NCBI GenBank assembly: GCA_003695455.1
Contig: RFJF01000626.1
Span: 1 to 13,433 of the forward strand
From: Chloroflexota bacterium
GTDB lineage: Bacteria > Chloroflexota > Anaerolineae > 4572-78 > J111
DNA length: 13,433 nucleotides
Direction: 5' to 3'
Below are positions 4,904 through 12,643 of this stretch, one piece after another (within the stretch, counting starts at the first letter, position 1; each line of letters begins with the position of its first letter). The notes under the pieces are model-generated. The model saw only the letters and a program-made list of their open reading frames with translations, was not told the DNA's origin and ran no database searches. Made by a program: the position numbers and the translations under genes.

Positions 4904-6112
4904 ATGAAAAAGTATTTAGTAATATCCGCCTTACTTGTAGTGTTACTGTTGGTTGCGGCACAGTGCGGCGTAGTGGTTCCGCCGGTTGCCGACGTATCAC
5001 TGGGGTCACAAGCTCTGGTTGCCGATTTGGGCAGCGTTGACAACGTGCAAACCGCTGCTGTTCCCGAATACGCCGGGCGTGAATCGTGTAAAGAATGTCA
5101 CGAAGAACGCTACAATGAATTCATGCAATCCGGCCACCCCTACAAGCTGAACAAAGTTGTAGACGGCCAGCCGCCCGAATACCCCTTCTCTGAAGTTCCC
5201 AATCCGCCGGAAGGCTACACCTGGGATGACATCACCTACGTGATTGGCGGCTACGGCTGGAAAGCCCGCTTCATTGACAAAGACGGCTTCATCATCACCG
5301 GCGCCGACGAAAACGCCACCACCCAGTACAACCTGTACAATGAAGACATTGACATGGGCGACAACTGGGTTGGCTATCATGCCGGCGAAAAAGAAGTGCC
5401 TTACAACTGCGGCACCTGCCACACCACCGGCTACAACCCCGAAGGCCACCAGGATGGCCTGCCCGGCCTCATCGGCACATGGTCCGAACCCGGCATCCAG
5501 TGTGAAGCATGTCACGGCCCCGGCAGCCTGCACAATGAAAACCCCTACAACGTCAGCATGAAAGTTGACCGTGATGCTGATATGTGCGGCACCTGCCACC
5601 GGCGTGGCGACATCAGCCAGATTGATGCCAGCGGCGGCTTTACCAAACACCACGAGCAGTTTGAAGAAATGCGTGCCTCAAAACACGCCGCTCTCAACTG
5701 CATTGACTGCCATGACCCGCACAAATCAACCAAGTACGGCAAAGGCCCTGACAGTTCCATTAACAACAGCTGCGAGAACTGCCACTTTGAAAAAGCCAAC
5801 TACCAGAAAATCACCGACCGCAAACACGCCGAATGTGTGGATTGCCACATGGCCCGCTCTACCAAGAGCGCCCTGGGTGACCCCGACCGCTACACCGGTG
5901 ATATCCGCGGCCACCTCTTCTCCATCAACCCGCTGGCTGAATCTCAGTTCACTGAAGATGGCAAGTTCACCAACCCGTACGTGGGTCTTGACTTTGCCTG
6001 CAAAGGCTGCCACTACGATGGCGGCCCGGCCAGTGTCCAAACGGACGAAGCGCTGGTTGATCTGGCTGTAGGCTACCACGACAAAGATATGGCCGGCAGC
6101 GCCAACAAATAA
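4904..6112 (+). CDS. Octaheme c-type cytochrome (cytochrome c554-like fold family), exported
   Basis: 402-residue exported protein with eight CXXCH heme sites: CKECH (62-66), CGTCH, CEACH, CGTCH, CIDCH, CENCH, CVDCH and [13 protein letters not shown] is typical of cytochrome c554-like proteins, and C-I-D-C-H-D-P-H followed by C-E-N-C-H-F matches the doubled-CXXCH pattern. About 115 residues ([13 protein letters not shown]) separate hemes 1 and 2. Eleven other histidines are enough for bis-His ligation, and there is no CXXCK, so electron transfer is more likely than NrfA-type nitrite reduction. The N-terminus has a hydrophobic signal; C21 in V-A-A-Q-C-G could be a lipid site, but Q at -1 is atypical. 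ATG 4904 follows TGGAGGG; the upstream TTG at 4883 lies before that site. First gene of the operon; close paralogue of the next. Confidence 0.9.
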   Translation: MKKYLVISALLVVLLLVAAQCGVVVPPVADVSLGSQALVADLGSVDNVQTAAVPEYAGRESCKECHEERYNEFMQSGHPYKLNKVVDGQPPEYPFSEVPNPPEGYTWDDITYVIGGYGWKARFIDKDGFIITGADENATTQYNLYNEDIDMGDNWVGYHAGEKEVPYNCGTCHTTGYNPEGHQDGLPGLIGTWSEPGIQCEACHGPGSLHNENPYNVSMKVDRDADMCGTCHRRGDISQIDASGGFTKHHEQFEEMRASKHAALNCIDCHDPHKSTKYGKGPDSSINNSCENCHFEKANYQKITDRKHAECVDCHMARSTKSALGDPDRYTGDIRGHLFSINPLAESQFTEDGKFTNPYVGLDFACKGCHYDGGPASVQTDEALVDLAVGYHDKDMAGSANK

Positions 6113-6124
6113 CACCACCTGACA

Positions 6125-6171
6125 GTTGCTCCGGCGCTTCTCCCGTTGCCCATCAACCTCACCGGAGCAAC
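6125..6171 (+). other. Intercistronic inverted repeat 1 (octaheme genes)
   Basis: Perfect 10-bp arms GTTGCTCCGG (6125-6134) and CCGGAGCAAC (6162-6171) with a 27-base loop, starting 12 bases after the stop of the first octaheme gene. It is probably an mRNA 3'-protecting or partial terminator structure; no T-run follows. Confidence 0.55.
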
Positions 6172-6199
6172 CCAACCGTTTCATCTGAAGCGGCCACAT

Positions 6200-6226
6200 C
6201 CCCGGAGGCAGCAATTGCCTCCGGGG
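6200..6226 (+). other. Intercistronic inverted repeat 2, strong GC-rich hairpin
   Basis: Perfect 11-bp stem CCCCGGAGGCA (6200-6210) / TGCCTCCGGGG (6216-6226) with a 5-base loop. A run of six T occurs only 12 bases later (6239-6244), too far for a standard terminator. It could give partial termination or shield the upstream message, setting different amounts of the two octaheme proteins. Confidence 0.6.
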
Positions 6227-6259
6227 GTTACTCTCCCATTTTTTGATGAGGATACACCC

Positions 6260-7510
6260 ATGCGGAAACTGATACTTTTAATCTCCCTCACCATCATTAT
6301 GGCAATGATCACAGCCTGCGCCGGCGAACCCGGCCCGCAAGGCTTGCAAGGCCCCGCCGGCCCCCAGGGCGAAGTGGGCCCCCAAGGCCCGCAGGGGCCT
6401 CCCGGCCCCGCCGGCAAAGACGGCAAAGACGGCGAAGACGGCCTCAGCTACACTCCCCCGGAATATGTGGGGACTGATGCCTGCCAGGAATGTCACCAAG
6501 ACATTTATGCCACCTTTATGAAAAGCGGCCACCCCTACAAACTGAACAAAGTTGTAGACGGCCAGCCGCCCAAATATCCCTTCTCTAAAGTACCCAACCC
6601 GCCCGATGGCTACACCTGGGATGACATTACCTACGTCATTGGCGGTTACGGCTGGAAAGCTCGTTTTTTGGATAAGGATGGCTTTATTATTACCGGCGAT
6701 GAAAATGCCACCACCCAGTACAACCTGTACAACGATGACCTTGACATGGGCGGCAACTGGGTTCCCTACCACGCCGGCGAAGAAAAACCGTACGACTGCG
6801 GCCCCTGCCACACCACCGGCTATGACAACGCCGAAGGCACCCACCAGGATGGACTGCCCGGCATCATCGGCACGTGGGCTGAACCCGGCATCCAGTGTGA
6901 AGCCTGCCACGGCCCCGGCAGCAACCACGTAAACGCCCCCAAACAGGTAGATATGAAAATTGACCGCGACGGCGAATCATGCGGTCAATGTCACCGCCGG
7001 GGCGATGTGACCGAAATTGATGCCAGCGGCGGCTTTATTAAACACCACGAACAATTTGAAGAAATGTTCCAGAGCAGTAAACGGGTGATGAACTGCGTTG
7101 ATTGCCACGACCCGCACCAAACCGTGAAGTACGCCAAAGGCGTGGGCATGAAAACCCCGTGCCAAAACTGCCACTTTGACGAAGCCGACTACCAGAAAAT
7201 CACCGACCGCAAACACGCCGAATGTCTGGATTGCCACATGCCGCGCGTCACCAAAAGCGCGCTGGGCAACGCCGATGCGCACACCGGCGACATCCGCACC
7301 CACCTGTTTGCCATTAACCCGCGCGCCACAGCCCAGTTCAGCGATGACGGCAGCACCGCCCAACCCTACCTGACCCTGCAATTTGCCTGCCGAAGTTGTC
7401 ACTTTGAGGGCGGCCCGGCCACCTTTGTGTCCGATGAAGCCCTGTCTGAAATGGCGCTCGGCTACCACGACCGCGCCCTGTCCGGTAGCGCCAACAAATC
7501 AGAAAAATAG
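6260..7510 (+). CDS. Octaheme c-type cytochrome lipoprotein with collagen-like stalk
   Basis: 416-residue lipoprotein. The signal peptide ends in lipobox I-T-A-C with lipid cysteine C20. Residues 22-60 are 13 uninterrupted Gly-X-Y triplets, rich in proline and ending in G-K-D, G-K-D, G-E-D, a typical bacterial collagen-like triple-helix sequence. The octaheme domain starts at about 70: CQECH (75-79), CGPCH, CEACH, CGQCH, CVDCH, CQNCH, CLDCH and CRSCH, collinear with the preceding paralogue and with the same heme 1-2 insert and C-terminal G-Y-H-D. Eleven non-motif histidines allow bis-His ligation. The likely role is a membrane-tethered electron carrier held off the surface, possibly trimeric through the stalk. 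ATG 6260 gives the signal peptide directly and follows TGAGGA; the frame is open upstream to 6146, but that extension is unlike a signal peptide. Confidence 0.92.
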   Translation: MRKLILLISLTIIMAMITACAGEPGPQGLQGPAGPQGEVGPQGPQGPPGPAGKDGKDGEDGLSYTPPEYVGTDACQECHQDIYATFMKSGHPYKLNKVVDGQPPKYPFSKVPNPPDGYTWDDITYVIGGYGWKARFLDKDGFIITGDENATTQYNLYNDDLDMGGNWVPYHAGEEKPYDCGPCHTTGYDNAEGTHQDGLPGIIGTWAEPGIQCEACHGPGSNHVNAPKQVDMKIDRDGESCGQCHRRGDVTEIDASGGFIKHHEQFEEMFQSSKRVMNCVDCHDPHQTVKYAKGVGMKTPCQNCHFDEADYQKITDRKHAECLDCHMPRVTKSALGNADAHTGDIRTHLFAINPRATAQFSDDGSTAQPYLTLQFACRSCHFEGGPATFVSDEALSEMALGYHDRALSGSANKSEK

Positions 7511-7534
7511 CCCCGCCGGGGATGTCGGCAGAAA

Positions 7535-9352
7535 ATGATAATGACGACACCACTAAAACTTTCCGTAATTTTACTCATCCTTTTCACCGGCGGAATACTG
7601 GGCGTGCAAACCGCATCCGCCGGCGGCCCGCTGCCCGATTCGGCCTGCCGCACCTGCCACGCCGACAAGCAGGAAGAACTGACCCTGCCCTCCGGCGAGA
7701 CTCTGCCGCTGCACGTGCCAATGGAAGCACTCAACCAATCGCCGCACAGCCCGGACAACCAGATTACCTGCACCGGTTGCCACCGCCCCCGCGCCCACTA
7801 CCAGTTTCCGCACCAGCCGGTACAGGTTGAAACCCGCCGCCAATTTGCCCAACAGGTTTCTGAACGCTGCCAAAGCTGTCACACACCGCACAGCCCGCTG
7901 CACAAATCAGACACTCCCAACCCGGAATTTCCCGCCTGCGCAGAATGTCACGGCAGTCACCAGATTGACCGTCCCGCAGACATCCTCAACAGTATGCCCG
8001 CCAACTGCCTGAGTTGCCACACCGGTCGCACAGAAAAATGGGCCGTGGATTTAATCAGGCCGCGCGTTGGGCTGGGCCAGCCCGCCGAAGGCTACGTGGG
8101 CAGCAGTCGCTGTTTTGGCTGCCACGATAAAAAATATGCCGCCTGGCAGGACACTCTGCACGCCAACATGATTCAGAACCCCAACAACAAACCCGGCGTG
8201 ATTGTGGGCAATTTTAACATTCTGGACCCCGACCTGACCTTTGGCCGCGACGATGTGGCCTACACCATTGGCAGCAAGTGGAAACAGCGCTACCTGACCC
8301 AATCGGAAGACGGCAATTTTTACGTGTTGCCCGCCCAGTGGAACGTAGCCACCGCCGAGTGGGTTCCCTACAACGCCGACACATGGCAGGACAAAGAGTG
8401 GCGGCAGAGCTGCGGCGGCTGTCACGTGACCGGGCTGAACACAAAAACCTGGGGCTTTGTTGAATTTGGCATTGGCTGCGAAGCCTGTCACGGCCCCGGA
8501 GAAGCTCACGCCGATGACCCCAAAAATGTAAAACCGTTCAAAGAAGTAGACGATCAGGTGTGCGGCGCGTGCCACAGCCGTGGAACCTCGCCGGACGGGC
8601 TGGCGTTTCCCGCCACCTACCGCCCCGGCGATTCCCTGACCGACCACTTCACCTTCACCACCGATGACAGCGCCGTGTGGCCCGACGGCAGCGCCAAAAA
8701 ACATCACCAGCAGTACATGGACTGGCAAAGCGACAGCCGCATGCCGCAATCAGAAACCACAGCCTGTGTTTCTTGCCACAGCCCGCACAGCAACGGTATT
8801 GGACAAACCCAGTTGAAAGCGCCGCTCAACCAGTTGTGCCAAAACTGCCATTTTGACAAACAAGCCATCATCAAACACACCCCCTACCACGATAAAGCCA
8901 CCGGCAAACGCGATTTTCTCTGCACCGATTGCCACATGCCAAAAATGGCAACCAGCGCCGTACCGTACGATATTCACAACCACAGCTTCACCCAGCCCAA
9001 CCCGCAGGCCAGCCTTGAACACGGCGGCGCAGAAGCCATGCCCAACGCCTGCAACACCTGCCACACCCGCCCCGGCGAAGGGCCGGAGTGGGCCGCGCAA
9101 ACCATAGAATACGTGCAGCGCACCATTGTTTCCAACGCATCCGCGCCGGCCTTTGGCCCCGGCCCCACGCCTACCTCTCCCCCGCCGCCTACGCCCATTT
9201 CTTCGGCGGGGCAGTACCCCGTGCCAGATACCCAGTTTGAAGCCTGGGGCTGGCTGCGCGCCCTGATTTTCCTGGGAGTTGCTGCAATTATCGCCGGGCT
9301 GGTTTACCTGATTTTCCGTTCCATCCAATCCCGGAGGGCCGCCAATGTTTGA
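7535..9352 (+). CDS. 13-heme c-type cytochrome with C-terminal membrane anchor
   Basis: 605-residue exported protein with a Sec signal peptide (predicted cleavage after T-A-S-A, residue 29) and thirteen CXXCH motifs. The first five (CRTCH, CTGCH, CQSCH, CAECH, CLSCH) form an N-terminal module. The last eight (CFGCH, CGGCH, CEACH, CGACH, CVSCH, CQNCH, CTDCH, CNTCH) follow the octaheme order of the two upstream proteins, including D-D-V-A-Y-T-I-G-S-K-W between octaheme hemes 1 and 2 and C-E-A-C-H-G-P-G. A Pro/Thr/Ser-rich linker then leads to one membrane helix (about 573-595) and a basic tail, placing hemes outside and the C-terminus inside. It starts 24 bases after the previous stop; ATG 7541 is an alternative start. 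It overlaps the next gene by 8 bases. Probable membrane-edge relay between the quinol-oxidising partner and the octaheme proteins (inferred). Confidence 0.9.
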   Translation: MIMTTPLKLSVILLILFTGGILGVQTASAGGPLPDSACRTCHADKQEELTLPSGETLPLHVPMEALNQSPHSPDNQITCTGCHRPRAHYQFPHQPVQVETRRQFAQQVSERCQSCHTPHSPLHKSDTPNPEFPACAECHGSHQIDRPADILNSMPANCLSCHTGRTEKWAVDLIRPRVGLGQPAEGYVGSSRCFGCHDKKYAAWQDTLHANMIQNPNNKPGVIVGNFNILDPDLTFGRDDVAYTIGSKWKQRYLTQSEDGNFYVLPAQWNVATAEWVPYNADTWQDKEWRQSCGGCHVTGLNTKTWGFVEFGIGCEACHGPGEAHADDPKNVKPFKEVDDQVCGACHSRGTSPDGLAFPATYRPGDSLTDHFTFTTDDSAVWPDGSAKKHHQQYMDWQSDSRMPQSETTACVSCHSPHSNGIGQTQLKAPLNQLCQNCHFDKQAIIKHTPYHDKATGKRDFLCTDCHMPKMATSAVPYDIHNHSFTQPNPQASLEHGGAEAMPNACNTCHTRPGEGPEWAAQTIEYVQRTIVSNASAPAFGPGPTPTSPPPPTPISSAGQYPVPDTQFEAWGWLRALIFLGVAAIIAGLVYLIFRSIQSRRAANV

Positions 9353-11033
9353 GAAACTCAACCGCTTCATCACCCCGGACCGTAACGCGTCGTGGTGGGT
9401 GCGGATGCTGCCCTACCTGGCTATTGTTGCCTTTGGATTAATCATTTTTGCCTTTACCGGCGCGGCGTGGGAATACACCAACAGTTCCGGATTTTGCGGC
9501 ACCACCTGCCACACCATGCCCCCCCAGTATGAATCGTACCTGCATTCGCCGCACGCCCGCGTGGCCTGCGTAGAATGCCACATTGGCCGCGGCTTGATTG
9601 CCACCCAGTTTACCCGCAAAGCCGGCGATCTGGCCCACGTGTTCCGCTACATTGGCGCCGAATACGAGGCCCCTATTTACATCAAAAGCCTGCGCCCGTC
9701 TGACCAGATTTGCGAACGCTGCCACAACCCCGATAACCCCGCCAATGACCAGCTCCGCAAAATAGTGCGCTTTGACGCCGCCCAAAGCGATAAACCATCC
9801 ATTACCCATTTGGCAATGAAAGTGGGCGGCGGTCTGGCCGAACAGGGATACGGGCAGGGTATTCACTGGCACGTGAACAACCCCGTAGAATACATTGCCA
9901 CCGACGACCCCCATCTGGAGCAGGAAATCCCCTGGGTGCGGGTCACAGACCCGGCAACAGGTGAAAGCTCGGAATATGTGGATATTGAGGCCAATCTGCC
10001 CGCCGATTTTGTGGAGCAAAATCAGGACCGCATCAAAACCGTAGATTGCGGCAACTGCCACAACCGTGTGGCCCACGAGTTCCCCCACCCCGCAGATGCC
10101 ATTGACGATGCAATGGCCCGCGGCATCATTCCCACCGATATTCCCTACTTCAAACAAAACGCGGTGGCCGTCATGGAACGCCCCTACCCCACTCTGGATG
10201 ATGCGTTGGCAGCCATTCGGGGGCTGGAACCGTACTACCAAACCAACTGGCCTGATTATATGACCAGAAACGCCGAGGAACTGAACGCCGCCATTGAACA
10301 ACTCATTACCCTGTACCGGCGCAGTGTTTTCCCCGATATGGCCGTCAGTTGGGACACCTACCCCAACAACCTGGAACACAAAGATTGGGCCGGCTGTTTC
10401 CGCTGCCACGATGGCAAGCACATCAACCAGAAAAATGAGACCATCCGGCTGGAATGCAATCTGTGCCACTCCATCCCGCTGAAAGACCGGCCCGACGGCA
10501 CCCGCCCGCTGCTGCCCGTGGAAGAGCCGTTTGAGCCGGAATCTCACCGCGACAGCAACTGGATGTCTGCCCACCGTTTCTCGTTTGACGACACCTGCCA
10601 GGGCTGCCACACCACCGCCAACCCCGGCGGCACAGATAACTCCAGTTACTGCGCCAACAGCGGTTGCCACGCCACCGAGTGGAAATTTGCCGGGCTGGAT
10701 TCACCAAAAATCCTTGAAATCAGCAACGTGCTGGATGAATCGCTGCCCCGCTACCCGGACGCACCGCTCAACTGGTTTGATTTGATTGGCCCTATTCTGG
10801 AAAACCGGTGCGTGCCCTGCCACGGCAGCCAGGGCGAGGCCGCCGGCGGTCTCTACCTGAACAACTACGCCTGGGCCACCACCGGCGGCAGTTCCGGGCC
10901 GGCCATCATTTTTGGCAACGGCGCAGACAGTCCGTTGGTCACCATTCAACAAGAAGGGCACCCCAACCGGCTGCCCCCGGAAGCGCTGGGTTGGCTGATA
11001 GAATGGATTGATGCCGGCGCGCCGCGCCAGTAA
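9345..11033 (+). CDS. NapC/NrfH-like membrane-anchored multiheme cytochrome (up to 9 hemes), probable quinol dehydrogenase
   Basis: 562 residues. One N-terminal membrane helix (about 22-42) is followed by a NapC/NirT/NrfH-type start: heme 1 C51-G-T-T-C55-H56 with M58 (the C-H-x-M layout of NrfH heme 1), S-P-H-A-R-V, then CVECH (75-79) and CERCH (123-127). Heme 1 is CX3CH, not CX2CH. Further sites are CGNCH (235), CFRCH (351), CNLCH (371), CQGCH (418), CX4CH C436-A-N-S-G-C441-H and CVPCH (489). The last lies in a C-terminal monoheme domain ending W-I-D-A-G-A-P, like planctomycete-type cytochrome c domains, but the expected K/R-M-P-P methionine is L (N-R-L-P-P). NapC/NrfH proteins oxidise menaquinol and pass electrons to periplasmic partners; I infer the same here. 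Start ATG 9345 has GGAGGG at 9333-9338 and overlaps the previous gene by 8 bases, so they are translationally coupled. Confidence 0.85.
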   Translation: MFEKLNRFITPDRNASWWVRMLPYLAIVAFGLIIFAFTGAAWEYTNSSGFCGTTCHTMPPQYESYLHSPHARVACVECHIGRGLIATQFTRKAGDLAHVFRYIGAEYEAPIYIKSLRPSDQICERCHNPDNPANDQLRKIVRFDAAQSDKPSITHLAMKVGGGLAEQGYGQGIHWHVNNPVEYIATDDPHLEQEIPWVRVTDPATGESSEYVDIEANLPADFVEQNQDRIKTVDCGNCHNRVAHEFPHPADAIDDAMARGIIPTDIPYFKQNAVAVMERPYPTLDDALAAIRGLEPYYQTNWPDYMTRNAEELNAAIEQLITLYRRSVFPDMAVSWDTYPNNLEHKDWAGCFRCHDGKHINQKNETIRLECNLCHSIPLKDRPDGTRPLLPVEEPFEPESHRDSNWMSAHRFSFDDTCQGCHTTANPGGTDNSSYCANSGCHATEWKFAGLDSPKILEISNVLDESLPRYPDAPLNWFDLIGPILENRCVPCHGSQGEAAGGLYLNNYAWATTGGSSGPAIIFGNGADSPLVTIQQEGHPNRLPPEALGWLIEWIDAGAPRQ

Positions 11034-11044
11034 CCCGCGCCAAA

Positions 11045-11080
11045 GGCGTGGCGGGTGAATTGCCACCCGCCCGCCACGCC
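11045..11080 (+). terminator. GC-rich hairpin after the cytochrome operon, possible terminator without T-run
   Basis: An 11-bp perfect stem GGCGTGGCGGG (11045-11055) / CCCGCCACGCC (11070-11080), with an alternative inner pairing GGCGGGTG/CACCCGCC. It starts 12 bases after the last cytochrome stop. No T-run follows, so it is either a weak terminator or a message-end stabiliser. Confidence 0.5.
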
Positions 11081-11134
11081 TCTGCTCCACGCCGCTCACC
11101 GCCATTCAGATTCGCCATCACCCGCTAACCCAAC

Positions 11135-11140
11135 TAAAAT
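11135..11140 (+). promoter_or_regulatory. -10 element for the sensor kinase, suggesting a leaderless message
   Basis: TAAAAT at 11135-11140 lies six bases before the ATG at 11147, so the transcript would start at or next to the start codon. The -35 is weak (TTCGCC, 11111-11116, 18-bp spacer). No ribosome binding site precedes this ATG. Confidence 0.5.
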
Positions 11141-11146
11141 ACGCAT

Positions 11147-12643
11147 ATGGAATGGTTATTTAACGAGCGAATTCCCCACATTTATTTTGTGTACGGCCTG
11201 GCCTTTTTTGCCATGGGGCTGGCCGTGGCGCTGGAAATTGGCCGGGGCGAACCGACCCCCTTCCGCCGCGCCATGCGGCCGCTGGCCGTGTTTGGAATTT
11301 TGCACGGCAGCCATGAATGGGTAGACATGTTCGCCCTGATTGGCCGGCAGGCGTATGATTTTGAGCCAAATGTTGGGTTTGCCATTCTGCGGTTAACGCT
11401 GTTGGCCGTTTCATTTGCGTCTTTGATTGCATTTGGCGTGCAAATGCTGCGCCCTGTTAAAAAAATGCCCTACCCCGATTTCTGGATTGGGCTGGGCATG
11501 TTACTGCTGTACGGGCTGTGCGTAACCTTACTTGGCTGGTGGGTCAACTGGCAGGCAGATGCATGGCCGCAGGCCGCCGACGCGCTGGCCCGCTACATGC
11601 TGGGTATTCCCGGTGCGGTGCTGGCAGCCGGCGCGTTGCTGGTTCAGCGCAAAACATTTTTGCGGCTCAACCAGCATGAATTTGCCCGAGACTTGCTGTG
11701 GGCGGCCGTTGCTTTTGCCCTGTACGGCGTGGTGGGCCAATTTATTGTGACTCCGGCCCCCATTTTTCCGGCCAATGTCATCAACACAGACACCTTTAAA
11801 GTCTGGTTTGTGATGCCCATTCAATTGGTGCGGGCCATTTTGGCCGTGATGATTGCCGTGTTCACCATTCGCGCCCTGCGCGCGTTTGAAGTCATTCGGC
11901 GGCAAGAGTTGGCGGCGGTGCGCGAGCGGGTGCGGCAGGAAATTGCTCACCGCGACGCCATGCGCCAGGAATTTTTGAAGCGGCTGGTAACCGCGCAGGA
12001 AGATGAACGCAGCCGCATTTCCCGGGAACTGCACGATGAATTTGGACAGTTGCTCACCGGGCTGGCGCTGGGCCTGCGCGGCGCGCAGGCATCGGCCCAC
12101 AAGCCGGATGTGGTTGCACCGCAGCTTGCTCAACTAGAAAAAATGGCAGTGCAGGGCCTGGCCGATATGCGCCGGCTGGTCAACGAACTCCGCCCCGCCC
12201 TGCTCGACGACGTGGGGCTTGAAGCCGCACTGCGTCACTACGCGCAAAATTTTGCCGAACTTTCCGGCATCAAAACCAACGTTGACCTGGATGAACACCC
12301 CAATCGCTTGCCCGGCCAACTGGAAACCATCCTCTTTAGAATTACCCAGGAAGCACTTACCAACATTGCCCGCCACACCAACGCCACCCAGGCCACAATT
12401 TATTTGCGCTGCAACAATGGTACCGTCCGGCTGAACATCACCGATAACGGCCAGGGCTTTGACCCCGAAGCCACGTCTCAGGGTACCGGACTGCTGGGCA
12501 TAGCAGAGCGGGTGCGTCTGGCCAACGGCGATTTTCAAATTCAGTCCGAACCTGACGCCGGCACACGTCTGATTATTCAGGTTCCTCTTGTAAATTCCGG
12601 AGTTGAAACCCATGTCCCCGATTACGTTAATGCTGGTGGATGA
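11147..12643 (+). CDS. Membrane sensor histidine kinase, NarX/DegS (HisKA_3) type
   Basis: 498 residues. About seven hydrophobic segments span residues 12-245 (roughly 12-30, 46-66, 77-100, 112-132, 150-166, 183-202, 222-245) and form an integral membrane sensor with almost no extracytoplasmic domain. A linker coiled coil (250-285) leads to the dimerisation box E-R-S-R-I-S-R-E-L-H-D-E-F-G, with phospho-acceptor H296, typical of HisKA_3 kinases that phosphorylate NarL/LuxR regulators. The ATPase domain has N406 in Q-E-A-L-T-N-I, D-N-G-Q-G-F-D (433-439) and G-T-G-L-L-G (446-451). The second membrane segment carries H-G-S-H-E-W (53-58), conspicuous polar residues that could bind a ligand or cofactor. 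It overlaps the regulator at 12612, its evident partner. The signal sensed is unknown; position next to the cytochrome operon suggests redox or electron-acceptor control. Confidence 0.92.
   Translation: MEWLFNERIPHIYFVYGLAFFAMGLAVALEIGRGEPTPFRRAMRPLAVFGILHGSHEWVDMFALIGRQAYDFEPNVGFAILRLTLLAVSFASLIAFGVQMLRPVKKMPYPDFWIGLGMLLLYGLCVTLLGWWVNWQADAWPQAADALARYMLGIPGAVLAAGALLVQRKTFLRLNQHEFARDLLWAAVAFALYGVVGQFIVTPAPIFPANVINTDTFKVWFVMPIQLVRAILAVMIAVFTIRALRAFEVIRRQELAAVRERVRQEIAHRDAMRQEFLKRLVTAQEDERSRISRELHDEFGQLLTGLALGLRGAQASAHKPDVVAPQLAQLEKMAVQGLADMRRLVNELRPALLDDVGLEAALRHYAQNFAELSGIKTNVDLDEHPNRLPGQLETILFRITQEALTNIARHTNATQATIYLRCNNGTVRLNITDNGQGFDPEATSQGTGLLGIAERVRLANGDFQIQSEPDAGTRLIIQVPLVNSGVETHVPDYVNAGG

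Noticed and set aside
4904..9352. Identification of the octaheme or 13-heme proteins as NrfA nitrite reductase or hydroxylamine oxidoreductase
   Set aside because: No CXXCK motif is present, and nothing in the sequence marks a high-spin catalytic heme. Extra histidines are sufficient for bis-His ligation, which favours electron transfer.
9438..10670. Long antisense reading frame (410 codons) across the NapC/NrfH-like gene
   Set aside because: It lies fully opposite a gene with clear heme motifs and membrane anchor. Long antisense frames are expected in GC-rich coding DNA, and its translation shows no recognisable domain.
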